Assembly (NCBI GenBank): GCA_902806575.1
Contig: CADCXD010000005.1
Span: 2,046,001 to 2,110,000, forward strand
DNA from: Jackrogersella multiformis
Taxonomy: Eukaryota; Ascomycota; Sordariomycetes; Xylariales; Hypoxylaceae
DNA: 64,000 nucleotides
Reading direction: 5' to 3'
The notes beneath the pieces are model-generated. The model was not told the origin of the DNA. It did not search any database and worked only from the letters and a program-made list of their open reading frames with translations. Position 1 is the first letter of the stretch, and every line of letters begins with the position of its first letter. This document shows positions 46,228 to 57,684 of this stretch, piece after piece. The position numbers and the translations under genes were made by a program.

Positions 46228-49183
46228 TAGTCGGGATTCCGGTCGCGAAACAACAGCATTTAGCCAAGGGAACAAGGATTGGCATCTCAGGCTCGCACAA
46301 TTGCGGGCAGCAACAGTTCGAGCAGAGCTAAAAAGACAGCTGTTTCGTCGTGTAGATTAAGGTCGCGCAAAGTCGCGCAATTGGAAATATGAGAAAGGGG
46401 ACAGATGAGAAGACAAGACCAAGAAAAGGACAATACGGCCTAGGTAAGGGATACAACGTAGGTAGGTAGGTAAAAGCAGGGAAAGGCAGGGAAAGGCAAA
46501 GGTAGCTTAGCTTGACGCACGGAAAGATGCTGCAGGGACAGAATGCGAATGTCGTGCTGGGCCTGATGACTCGGCAGCCTTCCTCTCGGACATTTCCACC
46601 TTTTCCCTTTGCTTCCCTTTCGCTTGCGGTGAAAGATCGCTCCGAGTCACAGGCAGGTCAACAACTACTAACAATTAGACGCCACTGAGGACACCGCCGA
46701 TTCTACCACCGAACCCTCATTACCACAACTACAATCGATCGTAATAGGAAAATACACAAGTGAGGGTCGGCTTCTCTCAAGCGGTAGGGACTGTCTTTCC
46801 TTTCAGCACCACAGGAACGAAGAAATTAGTTCACGATAGTTGTCGAAGGAGTAGGATGATGGTCTAATTTTGAACCATTAACACAGTCCAAGAAATATCT
46901 AAAGTAATTATATTAAATCGTCGTATTACACTCCAAGTCTTTTCGGTGACTATCTCGCTACCTATGTACTGATCAGTTTACCTCGCCTCTAACTCCCCTA
47001 ATGGGGGTTTCGTGTGCCTCACTCCGGCAATTGACACATCCCGAAAGATCGAAGAGGAACCACCAGGAATATTATTAACCCCACTACGCACGCTACTACG
47101 TACAGCCGTAGGTACGAGGTGGTGGGTAAGAAGGCCTAGGAGAAAACTACTCTTATGTCGATATTAGATCGAGTCAGGAGGAATAGCTCTTGGCACGGAC
47201 AACTTCCGTTTGTTGCGAGAGCTGGGGGATCTGAGGGATCAATGTATCAGACGGTATGTAGCAATGTTGGTAAGTTACCTACCTAGGTACCTAACATATG
47301 TAGGTATGCATGTCCGTAATAACTGAGTAAAATCAAAAGGGGTTAAAGCAGCAACGCAGGTCGACCTGTTGGTATCCCTTCGAGTTGGAGTCTCCGGGAT
47401 CTTTATCATGGCCGAGGTTGTATTAATGTCAGTTTAGTTTCGGCAGCCATCTCGGATATCACTAGGTGCAATGCAACGGAACCTCAATATAGTAACACAT
47501 CGTGTCTCGACCGAATTTTTTACAGTAGGTACCCTCTTTTTTTGTTTAGTCGAATCTGGGGAAACCTTGGCCAACACCATTTTTAGATGCCTGTCGGAAT
47601 CTCGCAAGATTATCCCATCCCATCCCACGCGGGTGAGGCCGATAAGCGAGACGGGTCCCTGAAATTTAAGGATATCTACATGGCATATAATGTAGGAGGT
47701 AGGTAGGTAGAAACGTAAGTATGCTTTGCTCAATAAATAATTGTTTATCTTGATCAAAGTTTACCTCTAATGTAATTACCTAATCTCAAGATAGGTAAGT
47801 AGCCCGTACTTACCGTACCTATCTTGGTAGATAAGAGTAGACTTTATGGTGGGGAGACAAAATGAAGTTGGATCAATTGACGATATTTGTCTAAAGTTCG
47901 TACTACGATTACTTACCAGGTACCTAGGGGTAGGTACCTAGGTTAGACCTGCAGTCTTAAATTCTGCCAATCGAAGGGTTTTAGTACGGTGATGATGACA
48001 TGTTGTATCTTAAAGTTGCAGCGCGATTTCTTTTCCATATTGGTTCTTCCGACGTCGGGGAAGGAGAAGAGCTGATTCGATTGTCAAGTATTAATTACAC
48101 CTTGGTAGGTTTGACTCGAAATCCTCCTGAATTATAAAGACACAGGGTTAAGTATTGCTAAGCACTTATATCATTCTTAATATACAACCGATATTATGGA
48201 CTAGGTAATTAAGAAGAAGGCCGTAGGCTTGGAATAGCTACCGACTCTCAAGCCGTGAACCAAGGCAAGTTTCGGCAAGTTTCCGGATGAGAGCACATGG
48301 AAGTTGTCTAAAGATGCTGCGATGGTATATTATTACGATAACGAGACTGCCGATGGTTTCGAGTACCTTGAATTGCTCGATGCTTTAGGCCCTGACTTAA
48401 ATGGTATACGCCCTATAGTTGTTGCGGATATGTCGTTGAATACTCTATTGAGAAGAATTCCCGTTGGGAACTTTTCGGTGATCTTCTTCGGCGCATAGAA
48501 GAGTCTCGGATAGACAGTGGTAACCGTAATCATCATTAAGAAGGGCCTGCTATCTCCGGCATGTCCGCAGCCCTCCCCATTTCTCCGGTTATATTTTCCT
48601 ATGAAAATATAGCCAAAAACCAACAGCCTGTGCATCACGCTCAGTATTTTTAAGTACGACCGCATACTAATCGTTAATTCTGACCTCGGTATCTAACGTT
48701 GCAATGCAGTGTCTATATAACCTGCTAGGTGCTCAAGAAGCTGCTTGCGACGCTCCTAGATAAAGCAACTTTGCTCAAGCTCAGGGGTAATACCCTAGCA
48801 CCAGGCAACAGTGATGGTAGAAGTACACGATCACTTCATATGACACAGCGAGGATTTAATTTTCTTGAGGCTCCAGTCCAAACGTGCAGGATATCTACGT
48901 GTGAGGAGTCCAGTGTTTGGCAACGGTAAGAATCGTATCGCGAAAGAAAACAAGTTCAGCATGTGCCCAGTTTTAATGTCATCTGCGGTCGGCGTTAGGT
49001 GCTCGCGCATCTCACGGCACGGGAAAGGGGGACTAAACACAGTATTCAACATGGCGGTTGAATCGTCAGATAACTATAGAAATATTAACATACGCTAGAC
49101 TAAATATACCATTCATCTAGGTCCCAAGACATATAACTAGAAATCTTCCATCTGCAGAGTCTCTACTCCGTTTATCGTCGTTG
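46228..49183. other. gene-poor region of about 3 kb
   Basis: I find no supportable gene on either strand. Open frames at 47434-47757 (-), 48333-48498 (+) and 48333-48665 (-) overlap or lack recognisable sequence. CCTAGGTACC motifs occur at 47278-47292 and 47918-47943, plus a TAGGTAGGTAGG run at about 47693-47710. Decayed repeats could hide here and would need a database comparison. Confidence 0.45.
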
Positions 49184-51544
49184 CTAAGCCCCTATCTCGG
49201 CCTTCAGCCAACCAGGGATCTGTGGCGGGTTATCCCACCCGTCCAGATAAGTCTCCCGCAGGACACCCTCACCGGACGGCTTGGCATAGATGGCTGAAAC
49301 GAACCAAACTGTCTCGCCTTTCTTGATCGTGTGCTGCAGCGTCGGGATGACGGTCCGGCTCTCGACCAGATTGGAGTTGGGGTCAGCGTTGACCAGGTTT
49401 GCGGCACGCTCGACGCCCTTCTCGAGCGCCTTGATACCCACCGCTCCCTTGGACACGGCGAACGCGCCCTCGTTGCCCGTGCACCAGCCGTCGGGCGTGT
49501 TGAGGTCGTAGTTGCCGATGATCTTGGGGTGCGTGCCCTCGCCCTTCGCCGCGTCGTATAAGTCCAAGTACCGTCCATCCTCGGCCCTCTGGTTACAAAT
49601 AGCGAACGAGCCGTCGGCCGTCATGACCTCGCGGCCGGCCTCGATGCGGTGGATGCGCAGGTGCCAGTTTGGCGTTGCGGGGTCCGGCGGGACCAGGGTC
49701 GTACGTACGGCAACGTCCGGGAAGGGCTTCCAGAGCGATACGAGAACCGGGTTGCCGCCCTCTCCTCGGTGCTCAAGGGCCGCGTACTCGGACTTGCGGC
49801 GCGTCTTCCAGTACTCGCCGCCGTCGTCAGAGAACCCGAGCTGCGACGCCAGCGCGTACTGCTCGAGCGTGAAGAGCCCCGGCGGCACCGAGTACGCGTA
49901 GGCACTACTGTAGGCGAAGCTGCCGTACTTGGAGTGCGTGCCCTTCATGGGGTAGCTGCAGGCTTGGCCTGAGGAGAGGAGCATGCAGTGGCCGCCAAGG
50001 TAGCTAAGGGTGAGCATTAGCAAGATTTGGGGGAACGGTGCAGGTTGGGCTTTTTACCTGGTGATATGACCAGGGTGCGGTAGCTCCTTTACCAGTGGTA
50101 TGGCATTTCCGGGGAGTTGCTCTTCGGAGGTCCAGAATGGGTGCTCGGGGGGCACAGCTAGGCATATGAACGCTAGACAAGCCCAATACTTCGATCACAA
50201 TTAGCATACGAAAACCGTGGAGGATTACATATGTATCTTACAGGGCTACCAGGACTGTTGTAGTTCTCGGCCATCTGCGAGTCGTGAGCGAAGTCCTAGA
50301 ATATGGATTATGTGAGTACTGTTACTTACATACATATTCGGGTACGAATACCCGATAGTCAGCGTTCCACTTGGACTCCAGATGTCAGGTTGTGTCTGCC
50401 ACCACCGCAAATGTCGCAGAACTATGCCTTTGACCATCCCCCATGTAAGCGGCTCGGGGAGTTCAACTCCAGCATAAGCTAGGGCACCCCAGAAGGATAC
50501 CATCGCAAATCGATAACCTACGCTACGTCCAAAAGGGATAGACCGGCCTATGAAGGAAGCATTAGATATTGAAGAAGGTTGGCCAAGATGTTCTTACCTT
50601 CGTTGTCGTAGTAGTGGATCAAGTCAAGCGCAACCGTCTTCGCACGATTCTTGAACTCTTCAGCCCGTGCTGGCTCATCCTCGCCCGCTAGCTTGGCATA
50701 CAGAAGTTGCAGGAACTGAATCGCGAAACTTGAGGAGTAATAGTCCATCTCTGCCAGAGGTTGACATTAGGACGTTTAGTCTTAGTAGATGTAGCATCCA
50801 GACTTACGATGAATACCCTCCGGGCCATCGTTTGACCAGCCGCCGCCACGATAGAAAGTGTTGAGATGTTCAATATCACGGTCTAGTCTTTCTTGCGAGA
50901 ACTTGCCTCCGTTCTTTTTCAGACCGAGGTTCGCAAAAACACGGAACCAGAGCCAATTGGTATTGGGCATACTAGAATATTGTTAACTAGATCCCATGAA
51001 GGACAAGTCTAGTTAAATTTACTTCTTCTCGTTTACTGAGTTGCCCAGCCAGTTCTCGACGTTTTCTCGCTCCTTTTCGTTGAAGGACTGCCAGATAACG
51101 GGGGCGACGGCCAAAGCATAGCCTATTTATGTATGAGCTAGAATTCTGAATTGGGGGTTATACCATACCAAGAGGGCACATCTCCACCATTCTTTGGTCG
51201 TTGTCTCGAGGGTATCCCCAGTACTCGGGGTTTTCAGGATCAGTGCCTGATTTTATCCCCTGGATCCACCATTCTTTTCCATGGTAATCACCGCCTCCGG
51301 CCAGCAAGCAAGCGAGGCCCCAGAGCGGTCGACAGATGCCTTCGACTTCGGAAGCAGTCTGGTCAAACCTGACGGCAGTAGCTCCGGGACATTTCACCCT
51401 AGCCTTTAACGGAGAGAAAAAGGGCTCGAGAGGATCGAGGAGAGTCCCCAGAAGCTCCTGGACAGAAGCACGATCGGTGATTTTCACCTTGGAAAAGGGG
51501 TGTACGCCATTGTATCCAAGGACGAGGCCGGTCTTCGGCTCCAT
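49184..51544 (-). CDS. DUF2264 family protein
   Basis: Eight exons: 51544-51169, 51122-51023, 50971-50808, 50750-50598, 50547-50330, 50274-50242, 50188-50058 and 50003-49184. All joins keep frame and give 664 residues. DUF2264 (PF10022) is a family of unknown function found in bacteria and fungi, with an alpha-barrel-like part resembling carbohydrate-active proteins; activity is unproven. Diagnostic blocks are LLDPLEPFFSP, EGICRPLWGLACLLAGGG, SGTDPENPEYWGYPRDNDQR, MPNTNWLWFRVFANLG, GGGWSNDGPEGIHRQMDYYS, GRSIPFGRSVGYRFA and YWACLAFICLAVPPEHPFW. The sixth exon is only 33 nt. No signal peptide is visible, so a cytoplasmic location is likely. The last exon is much more G+C-rich than the first seven. 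The gene is divergent from acetoacetyl-CoA synthetase. Confidence 0.9.
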
Positions 51545-52857
51545 GATAGCACCCAAGTAGGACTGGCAGTCAGAGTACCAGGCTCGAGAAGGAGGAATTT
51601 GAATGTAGGGGAAATGAATTAAAGAAAAGGGAAAACAAACAACCTACCACAATTCTTAGCCTACTTGTGTTTAACTTACATCTCTCTACGTGGGGTTTTC
51701 GCTTCGTCAGTCGCCATGTTCGCGCAAGTATGAGGGGCTTCCCTTGGGGTTTGTGGGGTGATAGCAACTCTCGCGGCTAATATCACAGATGAACTCCTCT
51801 ATAAATCCGCACCGATTGACATGGTCTTGGTCTATATGTAGGTGAGGTGGTTATCAAAGGCCAAAGATTTCGCCGGTTCGGTCTAGATTATAGCGACGAG
51901 CGCTCCACGGTTGAACCGTCAAGATATATTTATTTCAATGCCTTTGGCGAGAGTAGATGTTAGAGATACATTTTCCCCAGTTATTTTGTATAGGTATATC
52001 AATTAATTTTGTCATTGTAGCATCAATTTGATATTCTCAAAAACCCGTGGTTCGGATTTGTCTTTGAACGGGTTTAAGTTGTAATCGCAGGTTTTCGTTC
52101 GTTAGTGGGTTAGTAACTCATTACCTATAAGAAAGTCATCGATATTTGACTATGGTAATATTCCCCCCCTTCTTGAATATTAAGTCCTACATACATATTA
52201 CAAGGCTAGGTATGTAATGCCCATGATTAACTCGACGATACTTAGGTACCTATATATTTGATACACGAGAAACCTCATCGCCACAATGGAATATAATTCA
52301 TATTAAACGTCCAAATATCTTAAGAACTAAGATATAACAAGTGCTAAGATTTTAAAGATATGGAGGCAACAAAGTGACCACCATGTTATAGGTATTAGTT
52401 TAAATATATGCTGGATATACCTAGGCCTCAAATCCTCAAACACCTTTGTAAGATCCCCGCAGCTGCCCCGTGCCTACCTACCTAGGTAGGTACCTAGGTA
52501 TTAGAAACACCCCCGAGGTATTGATACATAATAGGAAAGATTATTTACGCCACCTACCTAGGTACATGTAGGTAAGAAGGGATATGTTCAAAGAGCGGCC
52601 GGAAATAGGAGGTTGTAGGTACCTAGGTACCTATGTTGGTTGGGGAAAGTGCGGGATGCGGGGTCTACTTACCTAGGTACGTCCGTACAGTGTCTTATAC
52701 CTACCTCGAGGTATGTCCGGACTCTTTGATGGGAGCTTCCTGGGGTTCATTGAGTGTCGGCTCTAAACAATTATAAGCTGATTTATTTATTGTCGTGAGA
52801 GGCTTGAACTAGACGGAGAGCGAATGGTAATCCGGGAACTGGGAACTCCTAACCAAC
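51545..52857. other. divergent intergenic DUF2264/AACS
   Basis: About 1.3 kb of shared upstream DNA. It is A+T-rich at 51900-52430, then has a dense set of CCTAGGTACC palindromes at 52475-52502, 52553-52575, 52616-52635 and 52670-52720. No gene seen. Confidence 0.5.
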
Positions 52858-55161
52858 ATGGCCTCTATTCCAAGGAAACTCTGGGAGCACCCCAATCCCG
52901 AAAACACACAGATGTATGATCTGATGCAGCGCTTGAACAAGAAGTATAACCTCGGTCTTAAGGTGAGAGAGATTTACAATACGGACAACCCCCTCGATTA
53001 CTCACTAACGGTTTCCAGACCTTCCAAGAGCTATACCAATTCTCTATCACTAAACGTTCCGACTTTTTTGCTGAGGTCTTTGAGTACTCAAACTTAATAT
53101 ACACTGGCTCGTATAAAAGAGCAGTTGATGAGACCAGGCCAATTGACTCTATCCCATGTTGGTTCGAAGGAGTGTACCTCAATTGGGCCGAGAATCTTCT
53201 ATGGTCTCGAAGAGCCCAGGATCCTACGGATAGTCATGGGAAAATAGGAAAAGAAGACACCAAGATTGCCTTAACCGAAGTTCGGGAGGGCGTGACTGAG
53301 ACCAAACAAGTTACATGGGTGACCCTCCGAAAGCTTGCGGCTCTCTATGCCTCTGCCCTGTACATCGGCGGTGTAAGACGAGGAGACCGGATAGTTGTAG
53401 TTGGTTCCAACAGTGTTGAAACGATGGTTCTCTTTATTGCCACAGGCTGGTTAGGTGCTATCTTTAGTAGCAGCTCTACCGATATGGGCGTCCAGGGTAT
53501 ATTGCAAAGGACAGTTCAGATCAACCCCAAGGTAAGATGAATACCCCCTTTCTTAACATTGGCTTACTCATTTGAACCAGTATATTTTCATGGACGACGC
53601 AGCTCTGTACAATGGCAAGCGAGTGGACCTGCGCCAGAAGATGACCGATGTCGTCTCTGGAATGAAAGGCTGTGATCAGTTCTCTGCCCTGGTCTCGATT
53701 CGTCGTTTTCGTGATGCCTTGGATATAAGCAGTATCCCCAAGACTCAGACCTTAGACTCGTTCATTGAACATGGCAACCCATCGTCTCCCCCGCCAATCG
53801 CTCGGATTGCCTTCCACGAACCTTTCCTCATCTGTTATTCCTCGGGCACCACCGGTATTCCGAAGGCGATAGTTCACTCTGTAGGCGGTGTTCTTTTGAA
53901 CCTATCCAAAGAAGGGCGCCTCCACGAAGATTGCGGACCAGATACCGTCGCTCTACAGTATACGACTACCGGCTGGATCATGTACCTAACATGCGTCTCT
54001 CAGCTCCTATCCGGCGGCCGTTGTGTCTTATATGATGGGTCGCCTTTCCAGCCAGACCTTCAGACTTTTATAAAGTTGGTTGGCGACCAGAAGGTAACCA
54101 AACTGGGGATTAGTCCTCGATGGCTCTATGAAATATCTAGGGCAGGGATCTCACCCAAACTGGTTGCAGATTTGTCGAATCTACAAGTAGTGACGAGCAC
54201 CGGCATGGTACTTCCAGACCAGTTATTTTCGTGGTTCTACGATAAGGGATTTTCACCACATGTCCGCCTGCATAATATATCTGGCGGAACTGACATCGTA
54301 TGGTCTAACGTATCCCTATAAATAGTAGCCGACTGACTTGATAATAGGCTGGCTGTTTTGGAATAGGCAATCCGCTCTGCCCGATATATGTGGGCGGGAC
54401 ACAGGGACCTTCTCTTGGGGTCAAGATAGCTTTATACGACTCACTACTTCCCCCCGGCCCCGGGAAGGAAGTACCAGACGGGACACCTGGAGAACTTGTC
54501 GCCACAGCATCGTTTCCCAACGTGCCAATTTTTCTCTGGGGCGACAAGACGCCGGTAGGAGTGCCTGGGTCGAAGTTTCACTCTTCCTACTTTGCCAGAT
54601 ACGATCACGTGTGGGCGCATGGGGACTTCTGTGTGATTCATCCGGTCACGAAGAACCTCACCTTCCTTGGAAGAGCCGATGGGGTTCTAAACCCTAGCGG
54701 TGTCCGCTTCGGATCCGCGGAAATCTACTCGGTTCTCGAGAGGAACTTCGCCGATCGAGTGGCCGACTCTATATGTGTCGGACAGAGACGACCCCAAGAC
54801 AACGACGAGAGTGTAATGCTATTCTTGTTGATGCGGCCTGGCAATAAATTCAACTCGGAGCTCGTGAATGAAGTGAAGGAGGCCATCAAGAACGAACTGA
54901 CCAAGAGACACGTGCCTAAATATGTATTCGAGACTCCCGAAATACCAGTAGGTTGATCATACACTCTTGAGTAGGTATGTTAGTATGCTAACTATGAAAC
55001 AGACGACGATCAATTTGAAAAAGGTTGAGCTGCCGGTGAAGCAGATTATATCAGGTCAGATCATCAAGCCAAGCGGCACACTGCTTAACCCAAAAAGTCT
55101 GGATTATTACTACCAGTTTGCTAAGGTTGAAGATCTGGTTGCGCTCCCAGCGAAGCTATAG
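52858..55161 (+). CDS. acetoacetyl-CoA synthetase
   Basis: The exons are 52858-52962, 53019-53531, 53581-54297, 54348-54947 and 55003-55161, giving 697 residues. The enzyme activates acetoacetate with ATP and CoA, probably in the cytosol, feeding sterol/fatty-acid synthesis or ketone-body use. It has the adenylate-forming P-loop YSSGTTGIPKAIVH (292-305), the TTTGWIMY block, NISGGTDIAGCFGIGNP (completed by splicing at 54297/54348), HGDFCVIHP, GRADGVLNPSGVRFGSAEIY, and a C-terminal NLKKVELPVKQIISG holding the conserved Lys. The start EHPNPENTQMYDLM and the FITKRSDFF-like block FSITKRSDFFAEVFEYSN are typical of this family rather than acetyl-CoA synthetase. All introns are about 50-56 nt. Length is usual for the family. 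Confidence 0.94.
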
Positions 55162-57684
55162 TCTATAGTCCGATTTTTTGGAGGCTCTAATATACGTACC
55201 TAGTTATGTATTGGAATGCAGGTGCCGGATTGTCGCTACTGACGATCTGAGAAAACGAATCCAAGCATAGGTACGGAGACGCATCCTTAAGCCCCATACA
55301 GAAGGGTTGTGTTTAAGAGATAGTTAGATATGACGATCTTCTGACAAAAAGCCTTTTGGTGGAATTCATTTCTCTTTCTTCATGGGTGTTCAGGAGGGAA
55401 TGTTTAACGGCACATTTTTTCCTATAGTATATAGTGTGCCTAGGTTAGCTTAGCAAATATATTGAATTATTGACTTTGCTAGAAGGGCAAATCCAACCCA
55501 ATTCGGACATAGGAGGGTTTATATCGACGTAATTAGGTACCTGTACCAGTATATACATTGTACCTACCTGGTATACCCTGGGTAGGTTCCATAGACTTAA
55601 ATTCCCATTAACACTCGATTTAACTTTAACTTAATCTAAAACAATTGGTATCTAAGTTCCAACTATCATCCATTAAAGTTTAACCTCAATGAAACTACCT
55701 ACCTACATATAGGTACCTGTGCCTAGGTAGATACATTCAATTAAAAGGTCAACCGTCAGAATTTCATTAAGTTTCATAGCTATGACTTGACTTTAATAGA
55801 ATCAAGAAACAAAGCACCTAACCGAGGTAGTCATATTACATAATGCAAGGTACCTATCTAACCTAGGTAATCCGAAAACAAACAGGTTCAAAGGAACGAA
55901 CTAATGACAGCTAAGGGAAACGGACATATGCATACCGGTGCCTCCTTGAAATATCTAGGTAGGTCAGCTGGTCCTGCGAATATCCGAATATCTCTTCAGC
56001 TCCAACAAAATCGTCTCCCACATGCCTTAGGTAGGCACCTAAGATACCTACCTAGGTACCGTAGACGGACAAAGCTAAGATAAATTGATACGTGTAGTCA
56101 TTAGCACGCAGCATTGCGTGTGTGGAGAATTCGGGCAGGAGGGTCGAGCTACCTATCGTTATCGCTAAAGACTTCCAATGTACCTCCTAGGTTACCTAGG
56201 TAAATAGCCCTGATCTGGTAGGTATCTACCTACACCTATCTCCAATCTGACAACCTGTACCTTACCGGTAAGTACCTAGGTAGGCAGATACAGGGGTAGA
56301 TTAGGAATGGAGGGGTTACTATACATGAAGATATTGGAAATATCGAGTATTTTCTCTTTCTTACGATACTTTATATTTTCATTCGTATTAAGAGCTTTGG
56401 GGGGTTTTGTGAGATCTTTTATCTTGTCTCTCTTCTATGAATGCGTTCCCGTGTAGATTATTACGATATTATAACTGTAGGTAGGTACTTTATGATACCT
56501 GCATTTGGACCTAAAATGATAGGTGCCACTCCAGCGAGCCTCCAAACCAATTAAACGTCGAGTCCCTTCATAAGAGTGCTCTTACCAGATGTATGCGTGA
56601 TATCCCTCCTGCCATCTTATCAGCTACATACCTGGGCAATTACCTAGCTAGGTACATATGATCCACTATAAATGCTCCACTTTATGCCACCTACGTGTAC
56701 GTACCTAGGTATCCCATGTACCATGAAGTACCTAGACTGGCACGGGATTTTGCAAGCCACCTGGGGCATCGATACAGGGCACGCATCCACTTGAATGCAG
56801 CACCCGCCTTCCCCTTCCAAAATCATCCATCCATCCTATGGATTTGATTGCCACATCCACACCTTACTACACGACGTATGTACCTGCCTACTGGCAACTG
56901 CCTACTGCCTACCTAGGTACCTAACCCACCAACTAAAACTGTATTGATGGCGAACTTCAAACACGACATCCTTTGAATGAAATTCCAACTTGATCCATCA
57001 AACTTCGCATTGTTTACCTCGACCTCGTTTGTGCAGAATCGACCAGGTTGAACTCGCATCGTCGTCGTTTGACCTCTCGAGCATAACCACCTAGCCTTAA
57101 CTACCTACCGTAACTACCAACTACATTAACTACCTAGGTAGCCAGTCACGTCATACATGTGTGCTTCGATGTAGATAGAGGCAATCCATCACTTTGACTT
57201 TGTGAACTGGGAATACTTTCCCCCAATACTCGGAATACTCGAGATCGGTAACAACCTTGGGAACTTAACAACTTAACAACTTCCAAACTTACCTACCTCC
57301 TACCTACCTACCTACCTACCTACCTATACCTAGGTAACAACTTATACCGTATAACCTGGCAGCTTAGGTTCAGCGTTAGGTTTACGGCCCACACCTGACA
57401 TGAGGTCAGTCATCTTAACGGGCCATCCGTACCGAAAGTTGTCATCTAAGCTTAATTACAACGTCGCCTCCCAACCGCTACCGCTACTACTTTCCCTCTT
57501 GAGTTCACAACTACATACAACTCCCCGCCTCCTTGCGCACACACATCGACATTCACTACCTACGTCAGGTATACTTCAGCTATAACCATCATAACCAGCT
57601 CACTACGGCGGGTAAACTCCATCTCCCATCCGTTCTAAACTGCGGGTGTTCCCAGCCCGCGGTGACGAGTAACAAGTCGTCGAA
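55162..57684. other. 2.5-kb intergenic region rich in CCTAGGTACC motifs
   Basis: I see no gene. Palindromic CCTAGGTA/GGTACCTA motifs appear repeatedly (about 55535-55585, 55698-55735, 55848-55870, 56025-56060, 56185-56205, 56270-56285, 56700-56712, 56905-56925, 57128-57145), ending in a CCTA tandem run. The last 200 bp are CT/CA-rich and look like the GID7 leader. Confidence 0.5.
57301..57328. repeat. (CCTA)n tandem repeat
   Basis: About seven tandem TACC/CCTA units, followed by CCTAGGTAAC. It shares its unit with the dispersed CCTAGGTA palindromes and may show how they arise. Confidence 0.85.

Noticed and set aside
48304..48665. Overlapping open frames on both strands in the gene-poor gap
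   Set aside because: Non-ATG or weak starts and no recognisable family; overlapping frames on both strands cannot both be real.
7942..57328. CRISPR-like or satellite array from the CCTAGGTA repeats
   Set aside because: Copies are degenerate, scattered, palindromic and without regular spacers; the organism is a eukaryote.
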